Source of the DNA: Dokdonella_A sp039926425
GTDB taxonomy: Bacteria > Pseudomonadota > Gammaproteobacteria > Xanthomonadales > Rhodanobacteraceae
Length of the DNA stretch: 64,000 bases
Direction of reading: 5' to 3'
Assembly (NCBI RefSeq): GCF_039926425.1
Contig: NZ_JBDSWZ010000079.1
Span: 10,745 to 74,744, forward strand
Shown: piece after piece, positions 1-7,723 of the stretch
Layout: each line of letters opens with the position of its first letter
Numbering within the stretch: position 1 is the first letter of the stretch
Made by a program: the position numbers and the translations under genes
The notes under the pieces: generated by a model
Seen by the model: the letters and a program-made list of their open reading frames with translations, nothing else
Databases searched by the model: none
Told to the model about the DNA's origin: nothing

Positions 1-579
1 ATGAGGGACCGTCGGCGAACGGACGATCTCGTGATAGGCGAACACGTAACGCATGCGCTCGGCCCCCTTGATGGTCTGCTTTGCGACCTCGGATGTGGCG
101 CCATCCGCGCCGATCACTGCACGGGCGCGCACGCTGTGCACGGCGCCGGCATCCGGGTCAGCGCCCGGACGGTAGTGGATTCGCGCGACACCATCGCCGT
201 CGCGACTGAAGAGCTTGAAGGTTCCGCTGCGCAGATCTGCGCCACTCGCGACCGCGCGTTCGCGCAACCATGGGTCGAAGGCTTCGCGATCGACCATGCC
301 GACGAATCCATTTTCGATCGGAATGTCCACATTTTCAGATTTTGGTGAAATCATCCTCGCGGAGGTGATCTTCGCCACCAGAAGATCATCGGGAATCCCG
401 AAGTCGCGGATCAGACGCGGCGGAATCGCGCCACCACACGGCTTGGTGCGACCGGAGCGGTCAAGCAGCAACACCGATCGACCGCCTTGAGCCAGTTCAT
501 GCGCCGCCGTCGCGCCTGCCGGGCCGCCACCCACGACGACGACGTCGAAGATCTCCGTACCATCCGATGCACGATTCAT
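1..579 (-). CDS. bchP: Geranylgeranyl reductase BchP (3' end beyond window)
   Basis: Reduces the geranylgeranyl tail of bacteriochlorophyll to phytyl, the last step of pigment synthesis. The first 193 codons are visible and the reading frame is open to the window edge. An N-terminal FAD-binding Rossmann motif VVVGGGPAGATAAHELA lies at residues 15-31, followed by the family's CGGAIPPR segment near residue 48 and VDREAFDPWLRERA. The start ATG overlaps the stop of the upstream BCD-family transporter as ATGA, so translation is probably coupled. The bchG-transporter-bchP order is standard in purple-bacterial photosynthesis clusters. Confidence 0.95.
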   Translation of the reverse strand, partial: MNRASDGTEIFDVVVVGGGPAGATAAHELAQGGRSVLLLDRSGRTKPCGGAIPPRLIRDFGIPDDLLVAKITSARMISPKSENVDIPIENGFVGMVDREAFDPWLRERAVASGADLRSGTFKLFSRDGDGVARIHYRPGADPDAGAVHSVRARAVIGADGATSEVAKQTIKGAERMRYVFAYHEIVRSPTVPH

Positions 580-1940
580 GTTGCTGTCTCCCGTGATGCC
601 GATGCGGCCGTGATGGCGGGCCGCGACTGTGCTGTCCTGTCCGTTTCCGACGCGCCGATGCCGGCGGCAAGTCGCGCCGCCGCGAGGAAGAGCAACGCCT
701 CTGCAGCGAACACCAGACCGTTGGCGCTTCCCGGCGAGGCGACGAACAATCGCGCGAGGTCGCTGCCCGCAGCTCCGAGGAATCCGCCGAGTCCGAATGC
801 GACGGCCTGCGCCGCGCCCCACAGTCCCATGCGCACTCCTTCGCGCGACCCGCGCCCACTACCGGCGAAACTCATCATCGAACCGATGGCCGCCACGGCA
901 AACGCTCCGTTCGCGACGCCGAGCACGAAGACGTTCGGCGTGAGCGGCCATGACTGGCCGATCGATCCACCAATCGACAGCAGAACCAGCGCAAGCGCCG
1001 ACGCGACGCAACCCAGCACTGTCCAGGTGCGCAACGAACCGATCCACGACCCCCGCAGCGCAGCGCACGCGAGGTTGACCAGCAACATTCCGACCAGCAC
1101 GCCGCCGTGCTGCACACCGGACAGCTGCGTGGATTGACCCGGGGTCATCGAGAAGACAGACCCTGCGAACGGTTCGAGAATCAGTTCCTGGCCGCTGTAG
1201 GCCAGCATCGACACGAACACGAACACGGTGAACCGACGTGCCTGCGGTTCGCCCCACACCTGCGCGAGCGCTTCCAGAAAGGGCGGCTTCGCCGTTGCAC
1301 CGTCGGAGCCCGCGGACATGGGCGTTTCACCGCCTGCACCGCGGCCTTCGAGACCGGCGACAGCGACAAGCGTCAGTGCCAACGCAATCGCAGAGACCGC
1401 CGCGGTGAGCTCGACGAGCCGGACCGCCGAATAAGGATCCAGCAACTTTCCGACGATGATCGTCGTGATCACGAACCCGGCGATCATCATCAGCCACACG
1501 GCGGTGGCTGCCGCGGCGCGGCGCGGCGCGTCCACCCGCTTCGCCAGCAGGACCAGCAATGAGGTCCCCGCCGCACCGACGCCGGCGCCAATCAGCACGA
1601 ATCCGCCGAACGCAGCGACGATTCCTCCGACCCGCGATGTTTCCATCCATGCGATCGCGAGCGCTGCGAGCACTGCACCCGCGCCGAGCGTCGCGATGCC
1701 GCCGATGATCCACGGCGTGCGCCGCCCACCAATGTCGGAGCCGAAACCGAATCGCGGCCGCAGGATCTGCACCGCGTAGTGCAAGCCGACCAGTGCGCCT
1801 GGGAGGATCGCCGGCAGCGCCAGCTCGACAACCATGACACGGTTCATCGTCGAGGTCGCGAGGACCACGATGGAACCCAGTGCCGCCTGGACGAGCCCGA
1901 GGCGCGCGATCGCTGACCAGCCGAACAAGGCCGCCTTCAT
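576..1940 (-). CDS. BCD-family (PucC-like) major facilitator, between bchG and bchP
   Basis: Integral membrane protein of 454 aa with about 12 hydrophobic segments. It belongs to the bacteriochlorophyll-delivery (BCD) branch of the major facilitator superfamily, which includes PucC and LhaA. The diagnostic region NRVMVVELALPAILPGALVGLHY near residues 30-52 and a second-half motif ELILEPFAGSVF resemble those of LhaA encoded at 14658. It corresponds in position to the gene often called orf428 or bch2. Its exact cargo is not known from sequence; a role in pigment delivery or antenna assembly is family inference. The ATG at 1940 was chosen because it overlaps the bchG stop as ATGA. An in-frame extension to 2126 would overlap bchG coding sequence and was not accepted. 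Confidence 0.9.
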   Translation of the reverse strand: MKAALFGWSAIARLGLVQAALGSIVVLATSTMNRVMVVELALPAILPGALVGLHYAVQILRPRFGFGSDIGGRRTPWIIGGIATLGAGAVLAALAIAWMETSRVGGIVAAFGGFVLIGAGVGAAGTSLLVLLAKRVDAPRRAAAATAVWLMMIAGFVITTIIVGKLLDPYSAVRLVELTAAVSAIALALTLVAVAGLEGRGAGGETPMSAGSDGATAKPPFLEALAQVWGEPQARRFTVFVFVSMLAYSGQELILEPFAGSVFSMTPGQSTQLSGVQHGGVLVGMLLVNLACAALRGSWIGSLRTWTVLGCVASALALVLLSIGGSIGQSWPLTPNVFVLGVANGAFAVAAIGSMMSFAGSGRGSREGVRMGLWGAAQAVAFGLGGFLGAAGSDLARLFVASPGSANGLVFAAEALLFLAAARLAAGIGASETDRTAQSRPAITAASASRETAT

Positions 1941-2824
1941 GCGCCCGCTCCGGTCAGGCTGCGCAGTGCGAACGCGCTCACCATCATGCCGCTGACGAAC
2001 AGCGGAACGCCAAACCCGCTGTACCACAGTGCGCGATCGACCGCGCTGCGCGTGAAGCGCTCCATCATCAGCACCTGCGCAATCAGCAGTCCGCCGACGA
2101 CCAGTGCCTGCACAGGGCGATCCCATGCAGCGAGAAGGACGATCACCATCACCTGCGAAAGCGTCATGATCAGCGCCGCCGCGTAGGCCGCGCCATCGAT
2201 ACCGAGCTGCACCGGCAGCGATGCGATGCCCATCGCGCGATCGCCCGCGATGGCCTTGAAATCATTGAGCGTCATGATCCCATGCGCGCCGATGCTGTAG
2301 AGACCGGCCAACGCGAACGAGCGAACATCGGGCATCGCGCCGCCCACCATCACTGCGGCGCCGGTCAGCCAGGCGAGGCCTTCATAACTGAAGGAGCATG
2401 CCGTATTGCCAAACCAGCCGTTGCGCTTGAGGCGAAACGGCGGTGCGCTGTACGCCCACGCGAGCACGAGGCCAAGCGCAGCGGCGGCAAATCCCCAAGG
2501 ACCGAGCTGCGTTGCGACGAGCAACGACAGCAGAGTCCAACCAATGCCGATGTACAGCCCCCATCGTCCCGGAATTCGTCCGGAAGGAATCGGCCGCTGC
2601 GGTTCGTTGATTGCATCGACCTCGCGGTCGAACCAGTCGTTGACTGCCTGGCTCGTTGCGCACACCAGCGGTCCGGCCAGGACGATCCCCAGAACGATCA
2701 CGCCCCAGCGTCCGTGCCCCGGCATCCCCGAGGCCACCGCTCCGCACGCAAACGCCCACATCGGCGGAAACCAGGTGATCGGCTTCAGGAGTTCAGCGAC
2801 GGCCGAAAGGGCGACCCGTGGCAT
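1937..2824 (-). CDS. bchG: Bacteriochlorophyll synthase BchG
   Basis: UbiA-superfamily prenyltransferase of 295 aa that esterifies bacteriochlorophyllide with geranylgeranyl or phytyl diphosphate in the membrane. The first Asp-rich motif NDWFDREVDAINEP lies near residues 62-75, and the second region GAHGIMTLNDFKAIAGDRAMG near 183-203. Length and the order of about eight or nine membrane segments fit the family. It is the first gene of the bchG-transporter-bchP set, and its stop overlaps the next start. A palindromic PpsR-type site lies about 50 bases upstream, so repression under oxygen is likely. Confidence 0.95.
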   Translation of the reverse strand: MPRVALSAVAELLKPITWFPPMWAFACGAVASGMPGHGRWGVIVLGIVLAGPLVCATSQAVNDWFDREVDAINEPQRPIPSGRIPGRWGLYIGIGWTLLSLLVATQLGPWGFAAAALGLVLAWAYSAPPFRLKRNGWFGNTACSFSYEGLAWLTGAAVMVGGAMPDVRSFALAGLYSIGAHGIMTLNDFKAIAGDRAMGIASLPVQLGIDGAAYAAALIMTLSQVMVIVLLAAWDRPVQALVVGGLLIAQVLMMERFTRSAVDRALWYSGFGVPLFVSGMMVSAFALRSLTGAGA

Positions 2825-2875
2825 GCATTTTCCAGACGAATCGGACGCCCCGAGCGTTGCACATGACGCGTCAAT

Positions 2876-2895
2876 GTGTCCAGCATTCGTGACAC
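2876..2895. promoter_or_regulatory. PpsR/CrtJ operator upstream of bchG
   Basis: The sequence GTGTCCAGCATTCGTGACAC is a palindrome with GTGTC and GACAC arms. It contains the exact PpsR/CrtJ consensus TGT-N12-ACA at 2877-2894. It sits 52 bases upstream of the bchG start in the non-coding gap 2825-2976. The consensus is established for PpsR/CrtJ; binding here is inference. No convincing -35/-10 pair was found next to it. Confidence 0.7.
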
Positions 2896-2976
2896 TTTTC
2901 AGCGCCGCGTTTGCCGGTGCGAAGATGCGGCCATGGGCAACGGTGCGACCCGCGCTTCAAGCGGCGCGACCATCAC

Positions 2977-3144
2977 CTATCGATCGCCTGGCGAATCCTC
3001 GCAACCGCCTTGTTTCCCGGGCGTTTCCTGGCTTGACGGGTTTCGTGGTGCGCGTGTCGTGACGTAGGCCTCGACGCCGAATCCGATAAGAACAAGGAGC
3101 AGGACCCAATCGAGGATCGGAACTCCTGCAAAGGTCATGCTCAC
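2977..3144 (-). CDS. Small single-pass membrane protein downstream of ppsR
   Basis: Reading frame of 55 aa starting GTG at 3144; an internal ATG lies at 3138. The GTG overlaps the ppsR stop as GTGA, which suggests translational coupling. Residues 8-28 (PILDWVLLLVLIGFGVEAYVT) form one membrane-spanning helix. A short polar tail follows, rich in Pro, Ser, Glu and Gly. I do not recognise the family. It lies in the PGC between ppsR and bchG, so a role in photosynthesis is possible but unproven. Confidence 0.5.
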   Translation of the reverse strand: MSMTFAGVPILDWVLLLVLIGFGVEAYVTTRAPRNPSSQETPGKQGGCEDSPGDR

Positions 3145-4622
3145 GTTTCGGCGTCGTCGGACTCGCCTGTCGCATCGCCAAGACCGTAGCGTCTCAGCTT
3201 TACGTAGAGGCTCTGCCGGCTGAGACCAAGCACCTCCGCTGCTGATGCGCGATTGTCGCGCGTCAATTGCAACGCCGCCTCGATGCACAGCTTTTCGACC
3301 AGATCGGTGGCGTCGCGGACCAGTTCCTTCAGCGGAACGCGACCGACCAGCTCGGTCAGCTGCGCGACTGAGCGCGGCTGGTCTGCGACGTGGCCCGTTG
3401 CGTCGGACGCAATGCGCCGACCAACATCGCGGATGTTGAATCCCATGCACGGCGGATCGGCCGCTGGCATTGCGACACCGGAGACCTCGACCTCGGCAAC
3501 GGCGCCGTGCTCGCCGGTCAGCGTCGTGGCGAAGAGTCGAATCGTGCCGTGTTGGCGCAAGTTGGCCATCAGCACGCTGAAATCGACGCGCGAGCGACCG
3601 ATCCAGCGATCCAGTGATTCACCGCGCGCCAGCGCGTCCGATGGCATCTGCGACAGATCGAGGAACGCGCGGTTCGTGGCGACGACGCGCCCGTCGATGT
3701 CGGTCACCGCAAACGCATCCGCGGAAAACTCCAGCGCGCGAAGCACGGTTTTCGGCAACTGCGCAGGCCCCATTTCAATCCGCGGCAGCGCAATGCGCAA
3801 AAGATAGAGCGCGTCGTTGCCCTGGCGCAGATAGAACGACGACACCAGGTATTCGCGCCTGTCGATGCCGAGTCGGATCGAAATGTCGTCGGTGCGGCCT
3901 GTGGCCCGCGCGCCCGCCACGAGAGTCTGCATGACTTGTGCGTTTTCGACACCGAGGCACTCGAAGACCGTCTTGCCGATCACGCGTTTGGCGGAATCGC
4001 CCAGCAGCTCCGCGACGGCTGGATTGGCCTCCACGACCTTGTCGGTGGCCGCATCGACGATGAGGATCGCCTCGGCCGAAATCTGGAACAGCATGCGGTA
4101 GCGCGTTTCGACGTTCCGCAAACGCCAGTAATCGCGTTCCATCGACTGCTGCGCGTCCATCAGACGCTGCTGCAGCCCGGTCATTTCGCGCATATCGCGG
4201 CCGAACGCGACGATCTGCCCATCGCGACCTGCGCGCACTGCGGAATACAGCACCGGCACGTCGCCGCCGCGCGACGAATTGTGATTGACGTAGCGCCACT
4301 TGTGATCGCCGGGATCAGCGGCGTCGCGCAGCAGAGCCTCGACTTTGGACCGGCTGTCCGGGGTCACGGTTTCGATCCAGGGCTGACCGATCCACTTTCG
4401 GTAGCCCTCCCTCGCCATGTCTTCGCTGCCAAAACTCACATCGACGACAGTGCCGTCGGCATCGAGGATCAGCGAGAGGTCGGCGGCGGCGGTGACGAGT
4501 GCCGCAACGCCCGTCGCGTCGAGCCCGCCCAGCCAGCTGCCGGGACTCGGGACCTGCTTCACGCGCGGAGCTCGTATCGAAGCATTGACCTTCGCGACCT
4601 CAATCATCGGTTTCCGAGCCAT
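3141..4622 (-). CDS. ppsR: PAS-domain repressor PpsR/CrtJ
   Basis: Redox and light responsive transcription factor of 493 aa that represses photosynthesis genes under oxygen. The N-terminal domain and PAS domains occupy most of the chain (for example LILDADGTVVDVSF near 54 and ISAEAILIVDAATDKVVEANPAV near 186-208). The C-terminus carries a Fis-type helix-turn-helix, SAAEVLGLSRQSLYVKLRRY. The conserved HTH cysteine, equivalent to the redox Cys of CrtJ, is present at residue 446 (CIEAAL). Two other cysteines are visible, FECLGV and PPCMGF. The ATG at 4622 was chosen because it begins a PpsR-like sequence 17 bases after aerR; the frame open to 5549 overlaps aerR and is not coding. Confidence 0.95.
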   Translation of the reverse strand: MARKPMIEVAKVNASIRAPRVKQVPSPGSWLGGLDATGVAALVTAAADLSLILDADGTVVDVSFGSEDMAREGYRKWIGQPWIETVTPDSRSKVEALLRDAADPGDHKWRYVNHNSSRGGDVPVLYSAVRAGRDGQIVAFGRDMREMTGLQQRLMDAQQSMERDYWRLRNVETRYRMLFQISAEAILIVDAATDKVVEANPAVAELLGDSAKRVIGKTVFECLGVENAQVMQTLVAGARATGRTDDISIRLGIDRREYLVSSFYLRQGNDALYLLRIALPRIEMGPAQLPKTVLRALEFSADAFAVTDIDGRVVATNRAFLDLSQMPSDALARGESLDRWIGRSRVDFSVLMANLRQHGTIRLFATTLTGEHGAVAEVEVSGVAMPAADPPCMGFNIRDVGRRIASDATGHVADQPRSVAQLTELVGRVPLKELVRDATDLVEKLCIEAALQLTRDNRASAAEVLGLSRQSLYVKLRRYGLGDATGESDDAET

Positions 4623-4639
4623 GACCCCATATCCAGATC

Positions 4640-5590
4640 CTACGGTTGTCGTTCGGCACCATTTCCCTGGCCGTCGCGACGTGCGGCAAGCGATTCGGCC
4701 CTGGCGAGTGTATCGCGAGGATCGCCTGTACACCCATCGGCACCGATGCCTGCACCCCGTTCCGGATGGGCGCCAAACGCCGGGCCGCTGACCGTGACGC
4801 CGACCGCTCCGTTGAGGGAGGTGCGCCGCATCTCCGCGATGTCCGCCGACAACTGCGGCAAACGTCCGGAGCAACTCGACGCGACATCGATCACGTCGAA
4901 CCACTGTGTTTGCAGGATCTGCGCAAGCTGTGGGCGCGACGACGGAAGGGTGCGCCAGACGTGCCATCCGGCACGATAGAAGAACTCCGCGGTCATGCAG
5001 CGGTAGAACTCCGTCACCATGAAGACGCCCAGCATGTTCTGTTCGCACGGCGCAGAAAGGACCAGGGCCCTGCGACCGCACGCGGTCGCCTGCATCGCGA
5101 GCGGCGTATTCGCACTCAGCGAATGCAGCACATGCTTCAGGTTGAGCATGCCGAGCGCGACTTCCTCGAAGTGGCAGACGTCGGCCTGCCAGCGCTCCAG
5201 GATCAGGTTCGCCGTCGGCATGAGCAGTTCGAGGTAGAGCGCCTGTGGCGTCGTCGCGTCGGACAGCCGCGCCGAAACCCAGTCCCACACTGAGGACGCA
5301 CGCTGAGTCGAGACCAGTGCGCTGAACTCCAGCACGTCCGGACGTCCAGGAGACCACGATGACTCGACCATCGGCGTCGACGATCGATAGGCGACCATCA
5401 GCCGGGGTATGACTTCCATCTCGACCGCGCGACCGAGATCTCCAGTCCCCAATGTCGAGCCGGACGCGCCGCGCGAGCGGCCATCCTCGCGATGCGGTTC
5501 GGTTTTTCCAGAACCCGTCTTCAGCGAACGGCGGGTCGAGTTGCGCCATGCGCCAGGGCGCGTCACACGGTCAGGCGTCAAGCCGTTCAT
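4640..5590 (-). CDS. aerR: AerR/PpaA-type antirepressor with SCHIC/B12-binding-like domain
   Basis: Protein of 316 aa encoded directly upstream of ppsR, the usual place of aerR/ppaA, whose product antagonises PpsR/CrtJ. The SCHIC-type signature WQADVCHFEEVALGMLNLKHVL is visible at about residues 133-154, followed by a cobalamin-binding-like Rossmann core. At the position where the family and B12 domains normally have a (D/E)xHxxG motif, this protein reads EQNMLG, so the axial His is Asn. The following helix carries extra residues (EFYRCMTAEFFYRAGW). The start at 5590 has a strong ribosome site, GGAGG, eight bases upstream. The N-terminal 55 residues are polar and probably disordered. The assignment is firm by context; cobalamin or heme binding is uncertain. 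Confidence 0.85.
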   Translation of the reverse strand: MNGLTPDRVTRPGAWRNSTRRSLKTGSGKTEPHREDGRSRGASGSTLGTGDLGRAVEMEVIPRLMVAYRSSTPMVESSWSPGRPDVLEFSALVSTQRASSVWDWVSARLSDATTPQALYLELLMPTANLILERWQADVCHFEEVALGMLNLKHVLHSLSANTPLAMQATACGRRALVLSAPCEQNMLGVFMVTEFYRCMTAEFFYRAGWHVWRTLPSSRPQLAQILQTQWFDVIDVASSCSGRLPQLSADIAEMRRTSLNGAVGVTVSGPAFGAHPERGAGIGADGCTGDPRDTLARAESLAARRDGQGNGAERQP

Positions 5591-5822
5591 TTGGTTTCCT
5601 CCCCCAAATACACGGTGCGGATGTTCTTCGACGCTGCACTGGGTCGGTTTCCTGGAACAACAAGGACGCCGGCCAATCGCTGTTGGAGACCTTTTTTAAG
5701 GCCTTTTTGAAACGTCGAACCCTTGGCCCTTCGAGCAAAGTCAATCTGGCGGGCTGCGACGGATCGTCCCACCGGCCGCGCGACTCGTCAAACCCTTTTC
5801 CGCACATCCGACACTTTTTCGG

Positions 5823-5856
5823 TGTAAGGAAACTTAGACGTCGCATTTAGTTGACA
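5823..5856. promoter_or_regulatory. Two imperfect PpsR-like sites over the bchF promoter
   Basis: TGTAAGGAAACTTAGACG at 5823-5840 matches TGT-N12-ACA with one mismatch and contains the perfect inverted repeat TAAG-N4-CTTA. CGTCGCATTTAGTTGACA at 5839-5856 also matches with one mismatch, and its ACA lies inside the -35 hexamer. Tandem PpsR sites overlapping a promoter are typical of PGC operons. The mismatches make this tentative. Confidence 0.4.
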
Positions 5857-5879
5857 GTCAGAAACCGCGGGTCTAGATT
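5851..5879 (+). promoter_or_regulatory. Sigma70-type promoter of the bchF operon
   Basis: A perfect -35 hexamer TTGACA (5851-5856) and a -10 hexamer TAGATT (5874-5879) are separated by exactly 17 bases. The bchF start is 35 bases downstream. The promoter would serve the whole bchF-to-puhE run, since no other gap in it exceeds 25 bases. Confidence 0.7.
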
Positions 5880-5914
5880 CCGAACGGTCAACGACGAGCG
5901 GCGGATGCGAAGAA

Positions 5915-6439
5915 ATGCGGCAGGATTCAGCGAAACCGCAGCCACGGGCACCGCTTTACACGCCCGAACAGCGGCTACGTCGCGATGCGTCGGGGTGGAC
6001 GCTCGTACAGGGACTCCTTGCGCCGGTTCAATTCCTGGTTTTCCTCACCAGTCTTGCGCTGGTGTTGCGCTATCTCGACAGTGGGGCTGGGGAAACGGCT
6101 GCAACGATCTCGGTCGTGGTCAAGACGCTCACGCTGTATCTGATCATGATCACCGGCGCGATCTGGGAGAAGGTCGTTTTCGGACGCTATCTGTTTGCGC
6201 CGGCGTTCTATTGGGAAGATGTGTTCAGCATGCTGGTGCTGGCGCTGCATACCGCCTACCTCGTCGCTCTCGCGACTGACTCGCTCGGCGTCACCGGGCG
6301 GATGGAGCTTGCGCTCGCGGCGTATCTCGCCTACGTCATCAATGCCGGGCAATTCGTGCTGAAGCTGCGCGCTGCGCGTCTCGATCAGGCGCGATCCTCT
6401 GTTGGGGCTGGTCGCACGCCGATGGTTGTCGCCGAATGA
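5915..6439 (+). CDS. bchF: 2-vinyl bacteriochlorophyllide hydratase BchF
   Basis: Membrane protein of 174 aa that hydrates the C3 vinyl group of (bacterio)chlorophyllide to hydroxyethyl. The family N-terminus YTPEQRLRRDASGWTLVQG (residues 15-33) is followed by hydrophobic segments, including APVQFLVFLTSLALVLRYL, and by GAIWEKVVFGRYLFAPAFYWEDVFS. It is the first gene of the plus-strand operon. Its stop overlaps the bchN start as ATGA. Confidence 0.95.
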   Translation: MRQDSAKPQPRAPLYTPEQRLRRDASGWTLVQGLLAPVQFLVFLTSLALVLRYLDSGAGETAATISVVVKTLTLYLIMITGAIWEKVVFGRYLFAPAFYWEDVFSMLVLALHTAYLVALATDSLGVTGRMELALAAYLAYVINAGQFVLKLRAARLDQARSSVGAGRTPMVVAE

Positions 6440-7722
6440 ACATCCCCCTTCGCGTCGAAGAGTGTCCGAGCACCGCTCACCCCGCGCCGGCGATTCTGCG
6501 CGAGCGTGGACAGCGCGAGGTGTTTTGCGGGCTGACCGGCATCATGTGGCTGCACCGGAAGATCCAGGATGCGTTTTTCCTCATCGTCGGATCGCGCACC
6601 TGCGCGCACCTGATGCAGTCGGCAGCGGGCGTGATGATCTTCGCGGAGCCGCGTTTCGGCACCGCGATCATTGAGGAACGCGACCTCGCCGGGCTCGCCG
6701 ACGCAAACGAAGAACTCGATCGCGTCGTCACCACCCTGCTCGCCCGACGCCCGGACATCCGGCTGCTGTTTCTCGTCGGTTCGTGTCCGTCCGAAGTGAT
6801 CAAACTGGATTTGTCGCGTGCTGCAGAGCGCTTGTCTTCAAAGCATTCGCCGGCAGTGCGCATCCTCAACTACTCGGGCAGTGGCATCGAGACCACCTTC
6901 ACGCAGGGCGAAGATGCATGCCTCGCGTCACTGGTCCCCGTGCTGCCGACCGACAGCACCGGTGAGCGTTCGCTGCTCGTCGTCGGCGCGCTGGCCGATG
7001 TCGTGGAAGACCAGTTCCGTCGGCTGTTCGATCAGCTCGGCATCGGGCCGGTCCATTTTCTGCCGCCGCGGACCGCGCGCGCGCTTCCGCCGGTCGGACC
7101 GCACACCCGCTATCTGCTGGCGCAGCCGTTCCTCGCTGAAACAGCGCGGACTCTCGAGGACCGCGGCGCGGTTCGTCTCGCCGCGCCATTTCCGCTCGGT
7201 GCACAGGGCACCACGGCGTGGCTGCAGTCGGCGGCTCGCGAGTGGGCGATCGAGCCGGGTCACTTCCGCGCCGTCACCGCGGTGGCGCACGAACGTGCAC
7301 TGCATTCGGTGTCGCGCTATCGCGCCCAGCTGCAAGGCAAGCGCATCTTCTTTTTTCCCGATTCGCAGCTGGAGATTCCACTCGCACGCTTCGTGGCGTC
7401 CGAACTGGGCATGCAGCTGACCGAAGTCGGCACTCCGTTCCTGCATCGCCAGCATCTGGCCGAGGAGCTGGAGTTGTTGCCTCCTGGCACACGGCTCAGT
7501 GAAGGCCAGCATGTCGATCGACAGCTGGATCGCTGCCGCGAAGAACGGCCTGACCTCGTGGTCTGCGGACTCGGTCTGGCCAATCCGCTGGAAGCGGAAG
7601 GCATGACCACCAAATGGGCCATCGAACTCGTCTTCACGCCGATCCATGGCTACGAGCAAGCCGGCGATCTCGCGGAGCTGTTTGCGCGTCCGCTGGTGCG
7701 ACGCATGAAACTGGTGGCCTGA
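6436..7722 (+). CDS. bchN: Dark-operative protochlorophyllide reductase subunit BchN
   Basis: Nitrogenase-like NB-component subunit of 428 aa. With BchB and BchL it reduces ring D of protochlorophyllide without light. Cysteines Cys31 (FCGLTG), Cys56 (SRTCAH) and Cys117 (GSCPS) match the three ligands that BchN supplies to the catalytic [4Fe-4S] cluster. Spacing, length and the C-terminal EGMTTKWAIELVFTPIHGYEQAGDL are typical. It overlaps bchF by four bases and is one base from bchB. The enzyme is oxygen-sensitive, consistent with control by a redox repressor. Confidence 0.97.
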   Translation: MNIPLRVEECPSTAHPAPAILRERGQREVFCGLTGIMWLHRKIQDAFFLIVGSRTCAHLMQSAAGVMIFAEPRFGTAIIEERDLAGLADANEELDRVVTTLLARRPDIRLLFLVGSCPSEVIKLDLSRAAERLSSKHSPAVRILNYSGSGIETTFTQGEDACLASLVPVLPTDSTGERSLLVVGALADVVEDQFRRLFDQLGIGPVHFLPPRTARALPPVGPHTRYLLAQPFLAETARTLEDRGAVRLAAPFPLGAQGTTAWLQSAAREWAIEPGHFRAVTAVAHERALHSVSRYRAQLQGKRIFFFPDSQLEIPLARFVASELGMQLTEVGTPFLHRQHLAEELELLPPGTRLSEGQHVDRQLDRCREERPDLVVCGLGLANPLEAEGMTTKWAIELVFTPIHGYEQAGDLAELFARPLVRRMKLVA

Positions 7723-7723
7723 C

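Larger units (their letters stand above)
5591..5914. promoter_or_regulatory. Divergent control region between aerR and bchF
   Basis: This 324-base gap separates the minus-strand aerR-ppsR genes from the plus-strand bchF operon. It contains the aerR ribosome site GGAGG (5599-5603, minus strand), an AT-rich stretch TTTTTTAAGGCCTTTTT at 5692-5708, a sigma70-like promoter for bchF, and PpsR-like half-sites. A 91-codon minus-strand frame spans part of it but shows no family resemblance and is not annotated. No clear aerR promoter could be fixed. Confidence 0.6.

Noticed and set aside
5571..5846. 91-codon minus-strand frame in the aerR-bchF gap, with a CRMCG motif
   Set aside because: It overlaps the aerR ribosome site and start region, has no clear ribosome site, and covers the control region. 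Treated as chance.
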